A DNA stretch of 64,000 nucleotides from positions 1-64,000 of the forward strand of contig JAVBOO010000009.1 of NCBI GenBank assembly GCA_031550435.1, read 5' to 3'. Positions 44,937-56,400 of the stretch are shown one piece after another; the stretch's first letter is position 1, and the number at the start of each line of letters is the position of its first letter. Below the pieces are notes generated by a model. That model worked only from the letters and a program-made list of their open reading frames with translations, ran no database searches and had not been told where the DNA came from. A program made the translations under genes and the position numbers. This stretch comes from JAVBOO01 sp031550435. GTDB lineage: Bacteria; Bacillota; Clostridia; Lachnospirales; WRAX01.

Positions 44937-47900
44937 ATGAAAAAAAACAGAATTCATTCCGTTAAGCAGGGGAAAATCACGAGGGTCAGTTATTCAAAGA
45001 TTGAAGAAGTCCTTGAGATACCTAACCTGATTGAGGTTCAAAAGGACAGTTACCAATGGTTCCTGAGCGAGGGACTCAGAGAGGTCTTTTCCGACATTTC
45101 GTCTATTTCTGATTTTAACGGAAATCTGGTACTGGAGTTTGTGGATTTCACGCTTGATACGGAAGGCGAGTTGAAGTACACAATCGAAGAATGCAAGGAA
45201 CGAGACGCGACCTATGCCGCTCCTCTTAAAGTAAAGGCGAGACTGCGCAATAAACTTGCCGATGAAATAAAAGAGCAGGAAATCTTCATGGGGGATTTTC
45301 CGCTTATGACAAACAACGGAACGTTTATCATAAACGGTGCGGAAAGGGTCATAGTAAGCCAGCTTGTTCGTTCCCCCGGCGTATACTACTCCATGGACTA
45401 CGACAAAGCGGGAAAATTCCTTATTTCATCAACGGTTATCCCGAACAGGGGAGCTTGGCTTGAGTATGAAACCGACTCTAACGACGTTTTTTATGTCAGG
45501 GTCGACCGCAACAGAAAGGTGCCGGTGACCGTACTTATCCGTTCGCTCGGAATCGGCACGGATACCGAAATAATTGAATTATTCGGCGAGGAAGCAAAAA
45601 TTCTCGCGACGATAGAGAAGGACAGCTCTAAAACCTATCAGGAGGGTCTGATAGAGATGTATAAGAAGCTTCGTCCGGGAGAACCCGCTTCCGTTGACAA
45701 TTCGGAGAGCCTTTTGAGAGGTATGTTCTTCGATGCGAAGCGCTATGACCTCGCAAAGGTTGGAAGATATAAGTTCAACAAAAAGCTTGCACTGAGGAAT
45801 CGAATCAGAGGTTTTAAGCTTGCAGAAAACGTTATTGACGGACTTAGCGGTGAAATTATCGCTGCAGAGGACGAAGTTGTCACGGCCGAGCTTGCGGACG
45901 CTATTCAGGACTGCGGAACGCCGTTTGTATGGGTTAAGACCGATGACGATAAAAAGACAAAGGTTCTTACAAACAACGCTGTCAACATAGATGCTTTTAT
46001 AGCTCAATACGGGCTGAAGAAAGAAGACTTCGGCATAAGGGAAAGGGTTCATCTTCCCGTGCTTAAAAGCCTGCTTGACGCGCACACAAACGCGAAGGAT
46101 TTGTCTCAGGCTATAAAAGATAATATTTCGAAGCTTATACCGAAACATATAACTGTCGACGATATTCTGGCTTCGATAAACTATGTCATCAATCTTGATT
46201 ACGGCATAGGACATAAAGACGATATCGACCATTTGGGAAACAGACGTATCAGAGCTGTCGGCGAGCTTTTGCAAAATCAGTTCAGAATCGGTCTTTCCAG
46301 AATGGAGAGAGTCGTGAAAGAGCGCATGACGACTCAGGATACCGATGTTATAACTCCTCAGGCGCTCATCAACATCAGGCCGGTTACCGCCGCGATAAAA
46401 GAGTTTTTCGGCAGCTCGCAGCTTTCACAGTTCATGGAACAGACGAACCCTCTCGGTGAGCTTGCTCATAAGCGCCGTCTTTCCGCTCTCGGACCGGGCG
46501 GTCTCTCCAGAGACAGAGCCGGTTTCGAAGTCCGTGACGTACACAGCTCGCATTACGGCAGAATGTGCCCGATAGAAACACCGGAAGGCCCGAATATCGG
46601 CCTTATCAACTCTCTTGCGACTTATGCGAGAATCAACGAATACGGTTTTGTTGAAGCACCGTACAGAGTGGTTGACAATTCAAACGGTATTCCGAGAGTT
46701 ACAGACGAATTTATCTATGTTACAGCCGATGAGGAAGAAAACTATATTGTTGCTCAGGCTAACGCTCTGCTTGACGAAAACGGAGCTTTTGTTCATAAAA
46801 AGGTTGCCGGCCGTTACAGAGAAGATATTATCGAAATCGAGCGTGAAAAAGTAGACTTGATGGACGTTTCGCCCAAGCAGATAGTATCAGTTGCTACAGC
46901 TCTTATACCCTTCCTTGAAAACGATGACGTTACCAGAGCGCTCATGGGTTCGAACATGCAACGTCAGGCGGTTCCGCTGCTCAAAGCCGAAGCGCCGATA
47001 GTCGGAACGGGTATGGAATACAAGACCGCGAAAGACTCCGGCGTTGTTGTTATAACGAAGAATGCCGGTGTTGTCGAAAGAGTTTCGGCCGATCAGATTA
47101 TTGTCAGAAACGATAACGGGACCAAGGATGTTTACAAGCTTATCAAGTTTCTGAGGAGCAACCAGGGAACATGTATAAATCAACGACCGATAGTGAGCAA
47201 GGGTCAGAGAGTAGAGAAGAGCGAAGTCATTGCAGACGGCCCTTCGACTTGCGACGGCGAGCTTGCGCTCGGCAAAAACCCGCTTATCGGCTTTATGTCG
47301 TGGGAAGGTTACAACTATGAGGACGCGATACTTCTTAGCGAAAAACTCGTCGAAGAAGATGTGTATACGTCAATCCATATAGAAGAGTATCAGGCTGAAG
47401 CCAGAGACACAAAGCTGGGACCCGAGGAAATAACGAGGGATATCCCGAATATCGGCGACGATGCCTTGAAAGACCTCAACGAGTACGGCATTATAAGAAT
47501 CGGTGCGGAAGTACAGCCGAACGATATACTTGTCGGTAAAGTTACGCCTAAGGGCGAAACTGAACTTACTGCCGAGGAAAGGCTGTTGCGCGCCATATTC
47601 GGCGAAAAGTCGAGAGAAGTCAGGGACACGTCTTTGAGAGTGCCTCACGGAGATTCCGGTATAGTCGTTGACGTCAAGGTATTCACAAGGGAAAACCGTG
47701 ATGAGCTTCCGCCGGGAGTTAATCAGGTTGTCAGAGTTTATATAGCTCAGAAACGTAAAATCTCGGTCGGAGATAAAATGGCGGGAAGACACGGAAATAA
47801 GGGTGTTATCTCCAGAGTTCTGCCTGTTGAAGATATGCCGTTTTTACCGAACGGCAGACCCCTTGATATAGTGCTTAACCCGCTGGGCGTTCCGTCTCGT

Positions 47901-48956
47901 ATGAATATCGGTCAGGTTCTTGAGGTTCACTTGGGACTCGCGTCGAAGGTTTTGAACTGGAAGGTGTCAACTCCGGTATTTGACGGAGCGAATGAAATAG
48001 ATATAATGGATACGCTTGAACTGGCTAACGACTTTGTTAATATGGAATGGTCGGATTTTGAGTTCAAGTGGAAGGAAATACTTGAGGAAGACATATTCGA
48101 ATCACTTGAGAAAAATAAGGATAACCGTGATGAGTGGAAGGGCGTTCCCATCACTCGTGACGGAAAGATAAGGCTGAGAGACGGAAGAAGCGGGGAATAT
48201 TTCGACAATCCCGTCACAGTCGGATACATGCACTATTTGAAACTACACCACCTTGTTGACGACAAGATCCATGCGCGTTCTACAGGCCCGTACTCCCTTG
48301 TTACTCAGCAGCCGCTCGGCGGTAAGGCGCAGTTCGGCGGACAGCGCTTTGGTGAAATGGAAGTTTGGGCGCTCGAAGCTTACGGCGCGTCATACGCGCT
48401 GCAGGAGATATTGACGGTCAAGTCCGATGATATAGTCGGACGTGTTAAGACCTACGAAGCCATAGTCAAGGGTGAGAACATTCCCGAACCTGGGGTTCCC
48501 GAATCGTTCAAGGTCTTGCTGAAGGAACTTCAGGCCCTCGCTCTCGATGTGAAGATATTGCTTGAGGATCAGACGGAAGTCATTATTCGCGAGAACATTG
48601 ACGATTATGACGACCTTAACGTTAAGATCGACGGCTATGAGCCGGATGAGTATAACGATGCGAAGAGTTTCTTGAAAACGGGGAGAAAAGAGGATTTTGT
48701 CCCCGAAGAAAAGCATGCGCGTGCCGTCAAGAAGAAAGAACCCGCGGATGATGAGTTTGAGCAGGAAGATGATCGGGAAGACGAGCAGGAAGATGACCGG
48801 GAAGTCGTTACCGACAACTACACAGACGGTATCGAAGAAGAGGAAGTCGATGATTTTTCCGAGGACGATATTGCGATAACCGAACAGTTCCTCGATTCCG
48901 CTTTTGAGGATTTGCCCGGAGAGCTTGACATCTATTCTGATGAAGGCAATATGTAA
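44937..48956 (+). CDS. rpoB: DNA-directed RNA polymerase subunit beta
   Basis: 1339 residues. Complete beta subunit with the rifampicin region [17 protein letters not shown] / [10 protein letters not shown] in the usual sensitive form, [13 protein letters not shown] and the C-terminal [15 protein letters not shown]. Beyond that the protein has an unusually long acidic tail (last ~100 residues, including [15 protein letters not shown]). Start chosen at the ATG 11 nt after AAGGAG; a GTG 12 bases upstream is in frame. rpoC follows 48 bp later. Confidence 0.98.
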   Translation: MKKNRIHSVKQGKITRVSYSKIEEVLEIPNLIEVQKDSYQWFLSEGLREVFSDISSISDFNGNLVLEFVDFTLDTEGELKYTIEECKERDATYAAPLKVKARLRNKLADEIKEQEIFMGDFPLMTNNGTFIINGAERVIVSQLVRSPGVYYSMDYDKAGKFLISSTVIPNRGAWLEYETDSNDVFYVRVDRNRKVPVTVLIRSLGIGTDTEIIELFGEEAKILATIEKDSSKTYQEGLIEMYKKLRPGEPASVDNSESLLRGMFFDAKRYDLAKVGRYKFNKKLALRNRIRGFKLAENVIDGLSGEIIAAEDEVVTAELADAIQDCGTPFVWVKTDDDKKTKVLTNNAVNIDAFIAQYGLKKEDFGIRERVHLPVLKSLLDAHTNAKDLSQAIKDNISKLIPKHITVDDILASINYVINLDYGIGHKDDIDHLGNRRIRAVGELLQNQFRIGLSRMERVVKERMTTQDTDVITPQALINIRPVTAAIKEFFGSSQLSQFMEQTNPLGELAHKRRLSALGPGGLSRDRAGFEVRDVHSSHYGRMCPIETPEGPNIGLINSLATYARINEYGFVEAPYRVVDNSNGIPRVTDEFIYVTADEEENYIVAQANALLDENGAFVHKKVAGRYREDIIEIEREKVDLMDVSPKQIVSVATALIPFLENDDVTRALMGSNMQRQAVPLLKAEAPIVGTGMEYKTAKDSGVVVITKNAGVVERVSADQIIVRNDNGTKDVYKLIKFLRSNQGTCINQRPIVSKGQRVEKSEVIADGPSTCDGELALGKNPLIGFMSWEGYNYEDAILLSEKLVEEDVYTSIHIEEYQAEARDTKLGPEEITRDIPNIGDDALKDLNEYGIIRIGAEVQPNDILVGKVTPKGETELTAEERLLRAIFGEKSREVRDTSLRVPHGDSGIVVDVKVFTRENRDELPPGVNQVVRVYIAQKRKISVGDKMAGRHGNKGVISRVLPVEDMPFLPNGRPLDIVLNPLGVPSRMNIGQVLEVHLGLASKVLNWKVSTPVFDGANEIDIMDTLELANDFVNMEWSDFEFKWKEILEEDIFESLEKNKDNRDEWKGVPITRDGKIRLRDGRSGEYFDNPVTVGYMHYLKLHHLVDDKIHARSTGPYSLVTQQPLGGKAQFGGQRFGEMEVWALEAYGASYALQEILTVKSDDIVGRVKTYEAIVKGENIPEPGVPESFKVLLKELQALALDVKILLEDQTEVIIRENIDDYDDLNVKIDGYEPDEYNDAKSFLKTGRKEDFVPEEKHARAVKKKEPADDEFEQEDDREDEQEDDREVVTDNYTDGIEEEEVDDFSEDDIAITEQFLDSAFEDLPGELDIYSDEGNM

Positions 48957-49004
48957 GGCAAACGCTGATTGATTCACCGAATCTGCGTTTACTAGGAAAG
49001 TACT

Positions 49005-52000
49005 ATGAAGGGAGAAAACAAGTGCATGGAAAACAATAACGAGCCTGCTATAGTATTTGACTCGATTAAGATAGGTCTTGCGCCTCCGGAAAAAATCAGG
49101 GAGTGGTCCCGCGGCGAGGTTAAAAAGCCGGAAACTATAAATTATAGAACACTTAAACCCGAGAAAGACGGTCTTTTCTGCGAAAGAATTTTCGGACCCG
49201 ACAAGGACTGGGAATGTCACTGCGGAAAATATAAGCGCATCAGATACAAGGGAATAGTTTGTGACAGATGCGGCGTCGAGGTAACAAAAAAGAAGGTAAG
49301 AAGAGAGCGTATGGGGCACATCGAGCTTGCGGCTCCCGTATCGCATATTTGGTATTTCAGAGGTATACCGAGCAGGATGGGCCTGATTTTGGCCGTTTCT
49401 CCGAGAAGCCTTGAGAAAGTGCTCTATTTCGCTTGTTATATAGTACTTGATCCCGGTACTTCCGGCTTACAGTACAAACAGCTGTTGACCGAGAAAGAAT
49501 TCCACGAAGCCGAGGATAAATACGGCAAAAAGAGCTTCCGTGCCGGCATGGGTGCCGAAGCTGTTAAAGAACTGCTCGAGAGGATTAATCTCGAGAAAGA
49601 GGGCGAAGAGCTTAAAGCCGCTCTAAAAGACGCTTCCGGACAGAAGCGCGTAAGAATAATCAAAAAGCTTGAGGTTATAGAGTCGTTCAGAGCATCGGGA
49701 AACAGACCGGAATGGATGATACTTGACGCGATACCTGTAATCCCCCCGGATTTAAGGCCGATGGTACAGCTGGACGGCGGTCGTTTTGCTACATCCGATC
49801 TTAACGACTTGTACCGCAGAGTCATAAACAGAAACAACAGACTGAAAAGGCTGCTCGATCTCGATGCACCCGATATCATTGTCAGAAACGAGAAGAGAAT
49901 GCTTCAGGAGGCCGTTGACGCGCTTATAGACAACGGCAGAAGAGGCAGACCGGTTACCGGTGCAGGAAACCGCGCACTTAAGTCTCTTTCAGACCTGCTT
50001 AAAGGCAAGCAGGGCCGTTTCAGGCAGAACCTGCTCGGAAAACGCGTAGACTATTCCGGACGTTCCGTTATAGTCGTCGGGCCGAATCTTAAGATTTACC
50101 AGTGCGGTCTGCCTAAGGAAATGGCTATAGAATTATTTAAGCCGTTTGTTATGAAAAAACTTGTTCAAAGAGGAACGGCTCACAACATCAAATCGGCTAA
50201 GCGTATGGTTGAGAGACTCGAATCGCAGGTTTGGGATGTGCTTGAGGAAGTTATCAAAGAGCATCCCGTAATGCTCAATCGTGCACCTACATTGCACAGA
50301 CTCGGCATACAGGCGTTTGAGCCCGTTCTTGTCGAGGGAAGGGCATTAAAACTGCATCCGCTTGTTTGTACGGCGTATAACGCCGACTTTGACGGAGACC
50401 AGATGGCGGTTCACGTTCCGCTTTCGGTCGAAGCTCAGGCAGAATGCCGCTTTCTCATGCTTGCTCCGAACAACCTTTTGAAGCCTTCGGACGGTGCGCC
50501 TGTTACGGTTCCTACTCAGGATATGGTTTTGGGTATTTACTACCTGACGCTTGTAAAAGACGGCGAAAAAGGCGAGGGCAAGTATTTTTCGGACGAGAAG
50601 GAAGCGATACTCGCTTACGATAACTTCGAGATAACGTTGCACGCAAAAATCAGAGTAAGAAGAACAATCGAGGTTGATGGCGTTAAACATTCGCGCATAA
50701 TTGAAACCACGGTCGGCAAAATATTCCTTAACGAAGGCATACCTCAGGATTTGGGCTTTGTTGACAGAAGTGTTTTTGAGAATAAGTTTAATTTCGAGAT
50801 AGATTTTCTTACCGACAAGAAAGCCCTCGGCAGAATTATTCATCGCTGTATCAACAAGCACGGAAACACAGATACCGCTGTTGTGCTTGATAAAATCAAG
50901 GATCTCGGTTTTAAATATTCGACAAAGGGCGCGTTCACCGTTTCCGTATCGGACATGGTTATACCCGAATCCAAGAGCAGATATATCGAAGAGGCCGAAG
51001 AAATCGTCGAGAACATGACAAGAATGTTCCGCAGGGGTCTCATGACAGACGAAGAGCGCAAAGACAACGTTATTCAGGCCTGGACGGACGCTAACGAAAA
51101 AATTACGAACGACCTGATGAAGAACCTTGATAAATACAACAATATCTACATGATGTCTGATTCCGGCGCGAGAGGTTCCAAAAACCAGATAAAACAGCTT
51201 GCCGGTATGCGCGGACTCGTTGCCAGCCCAACCGGCGGCGTTATCGAACTCCCGATCAAGTCAAACTATCGTGAAGGCCTTTCCGTGCTTGAGTATTTTA
51301 TCTCGGCGCACGGAGCAAGAAAAGGTCTTGCCGATACGGCGCTCAGAACAGCAGACTCCGGTTATCTTACGAGGCGTCTTGTCGACGTATCGCAGGATAT
51401 TATCATAAGAGAGTGGGATTGTTGCGAGGGTAAGGAAGAACAACACGGCATGTGGGTCTCCACATTTGTTGATAAAGGAATCGGCGATGACGGTATACAG
51501 GAGATTATCGAACCTTTGCAGGACAGAATCTCCGGCCGTTGGGCAATAGGCGAGGTTGTGCATCCCGAAACCGGCGAAGTTATCGTACCCGCCGACACGA
51601 TGATTTCTCCTTCGGCTGCCGAATATATTGAGAAAGCCGGCGTTGAGAAGGTATTTATACGCACGATACTGACATGCCGCTCAAGAATCGGTATCTGCTC
51701 CAAGTGCTACGGAGCCAACATGGCATCGGGCAGGGTGGTTCGTATCGGAGAATCCGTCGGTATCATTGCAGCGCAGTCAATCGGCGAGCCGGGTACTCAG
51801 CTTACAATGAGAACGTTCCATACGGGCGGTATTGCTTCAAACGAGGATATCACTCAGGGTCTTCCGCGTGTCGAGGAACTGTTTGAAGCCAGAAAACCCA
51901 AAGGTCTCGCAATCATTGCTGAGAACGGCGGAACGGTTGTTGTTAACAATACAAAGAAAAAGCGCGAAGTTCTTATTACAGATGAGACAGGTGCCGTCAA

Positions 52001-52607
52001 AGACTATGTTATACCTTACGGCTCCAGAATTCGTGTTTCGACCGGAGATATAGTCGAAGCGGGCGACGAGCTCACCGAAGGTTCGGTTTATCCGCATGAC
52101 ATACTTAAAATCAAGGGCATCAGAGGCGTTCAGGACTATATGCTTCAAGAGGTTCAGCGCGTTTACCGTTTGCAGGGCGTTGACATTAACGACAAACATA
52201 TCGAGGTAATAGTTCGCCAGATGTTGAAGCGTGTTAAAGTAGAAGACAACGGCGACAGCGAATTGCTGCCGGCAAGCCTTGTGGATTGGCTCGAGTTTGA
52301 GGAGATAAACGAAAGATTGGTTGCCGAAGGTAAGCAGCCGGCTGTCGGGACAAGAGCGCTTCTGGGTATCACAAAAGCGTCTCTGGCGACAGATTCGTTC
52401 CTGTCTGCGGCTTCGTTCCAGGAAACAACGAGAGTACTGACCGAAGCTGCGATAAAGGGTAAGGAAGATCCGCTTATCGGGTTAAAAGAGAATGTTATTA
52501 TCGGTAAGTTGATTCCTGCCGGAACAGGTATGCCTGTTTACAGAAAGATCGGTATAGAGTCTAGGCGTGAAAATGATACTGCCGCCGAAGTTTTGGCGGC
52601 CGAATAA
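49005..52607 (+). CDS. rpoC: DNA-directed RNA polymerase subunit beta'
   Basis: 1200 residues. [18 protein letters not shown] opening, zinc site [20 protein letters not shown], catalytic [12 protein letters not shown], and the second zinc cluster [13 protein letters not shown]. Two starts are plausible: the ATG at 49005 (AGGA 7 nt upstream) or 49026 (GGGAG 11 nt upstream), the latter giving the more usual N terminus. Forms the active centre with RpoB. Confidence 0.97.
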   Translation: MKGENKCMENNNEPAIVFDSIKIGLAPPEKIREWSRGEVKKPETINYRTLKPEKDGLFCERIFGPDKDWECHCGKYKRIRYKGIVCDRCGVEVTKKKVRRERMGHIELAAPVSHIWYFRGIPSRMGLILAVSPRSLEKVLYFACYIVLDPGTSGLQYKQLLTEKEFHEAEDKYGKKSFRAGMGAEAVKELLERINLEKEGEELKAALKDASGQKRVRIIKKLEVIESFRASGNRPEWMILDAIPVIPPDLRPMVQLDGGRFATSDLNDLYRRVINRNNRLKRLLDLDAPDIIVRNEKRMLQEAVDALIDNGRRGRPVTGAGNRALKSLSDLLKGKQGRFRQNLLGKRVDYSGRSVIVVGPNLKIYQCGLPKEMAIELFKPFVMKKLVQRGTAHNIKSAKRMVERLESQVWDVLEEVIKEHPVMLNRAPTLHRLGIQAFEPVLVEGRALKLHPLVCTAYNADFDGDQMAVHVPLSVEAQAECRFLMLAPNNLLKPSDGAPVTVPTQDMVLGIYYLTLVKDGEKGEGKYFSDEKEAILAYDNFEITLHAKIRVRRTIEVDGVKHSRIIETTVGKIFLNEGIPQDLGFVDRSVFENKFNFEIDFLTDKKALGRIIHRCINKHGNTDTAVVLDKIKDLGFKYSTKGAFTVSVSDMVIPESKSRYIEEAEEIVENMTRMFRRGLMTDEERKDNVIQAWTDANEKITNDLMKNLDKYNNIYMMSDSGARGSKNQIKQLAGMRGLVASPTGGVIELPIKSNYREGLSVLEYFISAHGARKGLADTALRTADSGYLTRRLVDVSQDIIIREWDCCEGKEEQHGMWVSTFVDKGIGDDGIQEIIEPLQDRISGRWAIGEVVHPETGEVIVPADTMISPSAAEYIEKAGVEKVFIRTILTCRSRIGICSKCYGANMASGRVVRIGESVGIIAAQSIGEPGTQLTMRTFHTGGIASNEDITQGLPRVEELFEARKPKGLAIIAENGGTVVVNNTKKKREVLITDETGAVKDYVIPYGSRIRVSTGDIVEAGDELTEGSVYPHDILKIKGIRGVQDYMLQEVQRVYRLQGVDINDKHIEVIVRQMLKRVKVEDNGDSELLPASLVDWLEFEEINERLVAEGKQPAVGTRALLGITKASLATDSFLSAASFQETTRVLTEAAIKGKEDPLIGLKENVIIGKLIPAGTGMPVYRKIGIESRRENDTAAEVLAAE

Positions 52608-52638
52608 TAAGTCGTTTAAGATCTATTCAAGGGCGCAA

Positions 52639-52795
52639 TATTGATCCCCGATTAAACCTTGCGGTTTATTCACCCCACTTTACCGGCCCTGCGGGCCTAA
52701 GGTGGATCTAGGCGACAAGTTTAGCGAATTGTTTGAGTGTCGCCTCAATAGTATACGGTTACAGCCGTTTATGCCATTATAGGCTTAAACGGCTG
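52639..52795 (-). repeat. Dispersed hairpin repeat, full-length inverted copy
   Basis: Reverse complement aligns with 14876-15015 module by module: 22-nt palindrome region (here imperfect, ATTAAACC / GGTTTATT), GGCCCTGCGGGCC hairpin, AGGCGACA / TGTCGCCT stem and the GGCTTAAACGGCTG end, which itself pairs with CAGCCGTTTATGCC. It fills most of the 356-bp gap between rpoC and rnpB. Confidence 0.8.
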
Positions 52796-52927
52796 TATTT
52801 TTAAGGCGAGCGCATCAAAGGCGGGGAGCCTGTGGCAATGCCCGCATTACTTGCATGTTTTTGCATTGCCTGCTAAGATATCCTGCAACGGCCGGGCTTG
52901 ATTGCTGAACAGAGCTTCGGTTCGGGC

Positions 52928-52956
52928 TTGACGTTTTTTCGCGTCTGTGGTATCTT
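52928..52956 (+). promoter_or_regulatory. Promoter of rnpB
   Basis: TTGACG, 17 nt, TATCTT; the predicted start falls within a few bases of the RNA 5' end at about 52964. Confidence 0.85.
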
Positions 52957-52963
52957 ATTAATC

Positions 52964-53316
52964 GAGCAGACCGGACGGTCGCGTGCGCTTAGCCGCATGA
53001 GGAAAGTCCGGGCTTTGAAGGGCAGGGTGCCGGATAACGTCCGGCGGAGGCGACTTCAGGGACAGTGCAACAGAAATAAACCGCCGTTTTTAAAACGGTA
53101 AGGATGGAAAGGTGAGGTAAGAGCTCACCGGCGTCTTGGCGACAATACGCGCTATGTAAACCCCACCCGAAGCAAGGCCGAACAGAAGCACAGGCTCCGA
53201 TTTCGGAAGCCTAAAGATTGCCCAATCCGCTTCAGGTAGTGCCGCTCGAGGTCGCCGGCAACGGCGATCCCAGATAGATGACCGTTCAAGACAGAACCCG
53301 GCTTACAGGTCTGCTC
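52964..53316 (+). ncRNA. rnpB: RNase P RNA, type A-like
   Basis: About 353 nt. The conserved core is unmistakable: GAGGAAAGTCCGGGCT near the 5' end, ACAGTGCAACAGAAA, GGTAAGGATGGAAAGGTG with the GGTAAGAGCTCACC stem, and AGATAGATGACCG...ACAGAACCCGGCTTAC near the 3' end. Ends were set by P1: GAGCAGACC (52964-52972) pairs with GGTCTGCTC (53308-53316). The catalytic RNA removes 5' leaders from tRNA precursors. Promoter and terminator flank it, so it is an independent unit. Confidence 0.96.
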
Positions 53317-53337
53317 ACTATTATAAACATACATGTT

Positions 53338-53368
53338 AAACAGGCAGAAGATGCCTGTTTCATTTTTT
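53338..53368 (+). terminator. Terminator of rnpB
   Basis: AAACAGGCA / TGCCTGTTT stem, 5-nt loop, then CATTTTTT. Confidence 0.9.
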
Positions 53369-53398
53369 AACTGCACTCACGGTATAGAATATGCAAAA

Positions 53399-53431
53399 AA
53401 AAGGTATAGCGATTTTTCTGCTATACCTTTT
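53399..53431 (-). terminator. Terminator of the veg-family gene
   Basis: AAAAGGTATAGC / GCTATACCTTTT with a 9-nt loop and eight T residues on the minus strand. Confidence 0.88.
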
Positions 53432-53445
53432 ATAAATCATAAATA

Positions 53446-53697
53446 TTAATTAGTTTGTTCGCACACAGTGATTTCGATTGCTTTGGTGAGTACGTCTGCG
53501 TAACTGTATGATAACGTTCTTTTTGATTCGCCGCTGTCACAAAGAAGTATTGTAAAAATGCTGGGATAGGCCTTTTCGATTATGCCTCTGATTTTAGTGG
53601 ATTTTTGCTTGCCCTTTCCCGCTTCCAGCCATACTGAGCTTCCGATACAGTTGGTAATGTCCTTCTTAATCAAAGAAACATCATTTCTAATGCTCAT
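53446..53697 (-). CDS. veg: Veg family protein
   Basis: 83 residues beginning MSIRNDVSLIKKDI; CIGSSVWLEAGKGKQKS matches the conserved Veg/DUF1021 core. In B. subtilis Veg stimulates biofilm formation; the biochemical role is unclear. Start chosen at the ATG 8 nt after GAGG. Own promoter and terminator. Confidence 0.9.
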   Translation of the reverse strand: MSIRNDVSLIKKDITNCIGSSVWLEAGKGKQKSTKIRGIIEKAYPSIFTILLCDSGESKRTLSYSYADVLTKAIEITVCEQTN

Positions 53698-53759
53698 TCC
53701 GACACCTCGCAAAATTATTGCGGACTATACAACAAAGTATATAGTTACCCACATGTTAG

Positions 53760-53788
53760 AGTGTAACATTAATGGGAATGGAAGTCAA
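53760..53788 (-). promoter_or_regulatory. Promoter of veg
   Basis: Minus strand TTGACT, 17 nt, TACACT; about 60 bp before the start codon. Confidence 0.65.
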
Positions 53789-53882
53789 TAAAATTTGAGA
53801 TTATATCATAATGCGTTAACTTTTGTCAACATAAATATTTTTTTGCACACAATTGCGCAAATATTTTGAATTTCAAAGGATT

Positions 53883-54863
53883 CTAGTGAATTTTGTACAA
53901 AATCAACAACATATTATTAATATTTATAAGCTTTTTGACGGTTATGTTATTTAAAAACTTAATAACCCGTTCGCTTTGTTCTTCGCCGCAAAGCGAGCAG
54001 ATTTCGGCGAGAGCTTTGTTCTCCTCAGAAACTGCGGCTGCCAGGCTTTCTTTCAGTTCTCCCGGGAGCCTTATTTCTGTTTGCTCGATTTCGGGGTCCT
54101 TTGTTTTCAGTATTTTATAAAAATCGCTTAAACGCCTAAAGTTTTCGTCGTATTCGTGCTTTACGCCGTTAAAAAATCCCGAATGCTCGCCTGCGATTGC
54201 GCTGAGCTTCGCGTAGTATTGTGCGCCGTTTCTTTCGTTTTGTATAACTTCCAGCAATCTGTTTTCGCTGTTAGTATAAACAGGCATTTCCGGTATTGTA
54301 AGCTCCCGTGCGGCAGACGGGACGGCGCCGGGCTGCATACGGGGAGACATTTGCACACTTGCCTCGGGTCTGTTGTCTCCGTGCGGCAGGGCAAGACTTT
54401 TCTGTACAGCCTCAAACATTTTTTCGTCAAGCGGCTCAAATGTGACGGACGGGTCCGTATAAGGCTCTTTTGCCGGTTGGGTTTGATTTCTTGCCGGGGT
54501 GCGATTGTTTGAGATGAAGTTATTTTGGGGCTGATGTACACTGCCGGGGCTTTTGCCGAATCCTTGCTGAGACGGCGCTTGGCCGGGTTTGTTGTTACCG
54601 TTTCCGGAGAATTGTCCAAACGGTGAAAACTGGGCCCGATTAGGCTGCACGACCGCGTTTTGGTTTTGAGTATTGTTCGGCATGAAACCTTGACGGCTGC
54701 CTTGCGTGTTATTTCGGGGATATCTTTGATTAAAGCCCTGTCCGCCGTTTTGATTCGCAAAAGGACGGTTGAAGCCGTTTTGAGGAACGTTTGCGTAGTC
54801 CCGGCGGTTATAGTCCTGTCTTGAAAAGCCGAACGCGGGATTGGCGTTAAAAAAGCTGGCCAT
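53883..54863 (-). CDS. Asn/Gln/Gly-rich protein with helical ferritin-like C-terminal region
   Basis: 326 residues. The first ~135 are low-complexity (Asn, Gln, Gly, Pro, Phe, Arg), as in coat or matrix proteins. The last ~125 are helical, with ENRLLEVIQNERNGAQYYAK and HEYDENFRRL resembling a ferritin/rubrerythrin-like bundle, although a full di-iron ligand set is not clear. No signal peptide. A spore-coat or storage role is a guess. The C terminus is hydrophobic (NNMLLILYKIH). Confidence 0.7.
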   Translation of the reverse strand: MASFFNANPAFGFSRQDYNRRDYANVPQNGFNRPFANQNGGQGFNQRYPRNNTQGSRQGFMPNNTQNQNAVVQPNRAQFSPFGQFSGNGNNKPGQAPSQQGFGKSPGSVHQPQNNFISNNRTPARNQTQPAKEPYTDPSVTFEPLDEKMFEAVQKSLALPHGDNRPEASVQMSPRMQPGAVPSAARELTIPEMPVYTNSENRLLEVIQNERNGAQYYAKLSAIAGEHSGFFNGVKHEYDENFRRLSDFYKILKTKDPEIEQTEIRLPGELKESLAAAVSEENKALAEICSLCGEEQSERVIKFLNNITVKKLININNMLLILYKIH

Positions 54864-54993
54864 GGCTGCCTCCGTATTAGCAATATATCCTATACTATTC
54901 TCTGCCGTCTTTTTAGTGCAAGTCTAAGCAATGCGAAAAGTACAAAGCGACCGGCAAGCCGGGGAATTGCGTTTACTTGTGCCGAAGTAATAG

Positions 54994-55854
54994 CTATATA
55001 ACCAATACAGTCGTTCCGGCAGGTATCGTATTATAAAACCACTCCGCATCATCAAGACCGAGCCTTATACAGCCGCTTGAGCGCTTTTCGCCCAAAATGC
55101 CGTCCACAACTTTCTTACTTTTATCCATTGCGACGGAATGAAAGAGGTAGGAACCGTAAAAGCGTACCCAGTACTTTGCTCCGCCTTGCAGGCGCTCGGA
55201 ATAAAACCATTCGCCCTTTGCACCTATAGTGAATTTGCCGCGTACTGTCGGAGATTCATTTTTGCCGGTTGAACAAACAAGGGTTTTTATATGCGACCAT
55301 CCACTTTTTTCACCGCTGTAAATATATGTTCTCTGCCTGCCTATGTCAGTGATGATAAGGTATTTGGTTTTGCTTGAAATGGCGAGTGCGTTAGCGTATT
55401 CGTTTAAGTTTTCCTCGCTGAGAGTGGAAGTATCGACAGGGGCATCCGGCTCTATTTCGATAAATTCTGACTGTATCCAGCCTTTTCTGCTGCTGTCGGG
55501 TGTTTTAACCCTATACCACTCGGCTGAACTGTCCTGCAAAATCTCCACAGTCTCGCCCCGATTTAAAACAGCTATCCGCCCGGAAGTTTTGTCAGCGCTG
55601 ACGTGCAAAACCGCATTTGATTTAACCAATGCCTTAACGGGTGACGGCTTGATATAATCCAGTATTCGTTTCTGCTCAAGCGTGAAGATCTTGCCGTTTT
55701 GGTTAAATACGTCTGTGTCCCAGCTTTCGTCCAAATTATCGTCGCGGATAAGTATATCCGGGTTAAAAGTATCGGTATAGGCATTGCATTGATTTGTGAA
55801 AAGTATAGCCGTAAAAAACGCGGCGGCAATGTATTTAAGAGTGGTTTTTATCAT
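54994..55854 (-). CDS. Secreted L,D-transpeptidase with SH3 domain
   Basis: 286 residues. Signal peptide (1-25), bacterial SH3 domain (about 72-135) and a C-terminal YkuD domain (about 165-286) with His239 and the SSGCIRL block (Cys262, Arg264), the acyl-transfer residues. Such enzymes form 3-3 cross-links or attach proteins to peptidoglycan and resist most beta-lactams. Ribosome site AAAGGA. Probably monocistronic. Confidence 0.93.
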   Translation of the reverse strand: MIKTTLKYIAAAFFTAILFTNQCNAYTDTFNPDILIRDDNLDESWDTDVFNQNGKIFTLEQKRILDYIKPSPVKALVKSNAVLHVSADKTSGRIAVLNRGETVEILQDSSAEWYRVKTPDSSRKGWIQSEFIEIEPDAPVDTSTLSEENLNEYANALAISSKTKYLIITDIGRQRTYIYSGEKSGWSHIKTLVCSTGKNESPTVRGKFTIGAKGEWFYSERLQGGAKYWVRFYGSYLFHSVAMDKSKKVVDGILGEKRSSGCIRLGLDDAEWFYNTIPAGTTVLVI

Positions 55855-56000
55855 ATAGGATATCCTTTAATCGATAAAGTTTGATGTTGCGATTCTTGAG
55901 AAATACCATTAATTCGGTGCTTACTCTAGTTTGCTCTTTTAGAAAAATTTTATGCCGTGAGAATGATTAAGCCGCGAATTAAGTCGGCAAAAGGAGTATA

Positions 56001-56040
56001 AGTGGTGATTAGACCGCATGGTTTATCGGGGGATTAATAA
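56001..56040 (+). repeat. Dispersed hairpin repeat, partial copy
   Basis: GTGATTAGACCGCATGGTTTATCGG with GGGGATTAATAA matches the palindrome end of the family, with two changes. Confidence 0.6.
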
Positions 56041-56284
56041 TTTCCGCGGCGGCACCGCATATAAAAGTATTGGTCAAAAATCACAAATTTTTTGGGGTTA
56101 AACAGTGCATTTTTTTTTGCGCGTAGGATTTTTCGTGCAAAATGAAACGACGTTTCGTATATTAATGAGTTTTGTTGGTTTAAAATATCATTTATGTGAA
56201 ACTTGATGAAAAAACAAATGGAAGCGGGCTTATTATAGCTCAAAACGACGGAAGCACCCAAAACAATCGTTAAATCAGTTTAAC

Positions 56285-56312
56285 TTGATTGATTTTAGGG
56301 TTATGCTATAAT
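56285..56312 (+). promoter_or_regulatory. Promoter of the large hydrolase-fold surface protein
   Basis: TTGATT, 16 nt, TATAAT with extended TGC; leader about 80 nt ending in AAGGAGAGAGG. Confidence 0.75.
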
Positions 56313-56400
56313 GATATTACATAAATTTCCATTTATGCGCGGCGGCATCGATGTATATTATGCATAGAAGCTGTGTTTTCAAACAAAAAGGAGAGAGGAT

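Larger units (their letters stand above)
55855..56400. other. 546-bp gap between divergent envelope genes
   Basis: Holds a partial dispersed repeat and the promoter of the plus-strand gene. The remainder is AT-rich with no RNA gene or riboswitch pattern that I recognise. Confidence 0.45.

Noticed and set aside
45579..46274. Long antisense frames within rpoB and rpoC
   Set aside because: No ribosome sites or protein-like composition; shadows of strongly biased codons in essential genes.
52898..53101. Small reading frames across 52898-53376 on both strands
   Set aside because: They overlap the RNase P RNA, whose conserved core explains this sequence.
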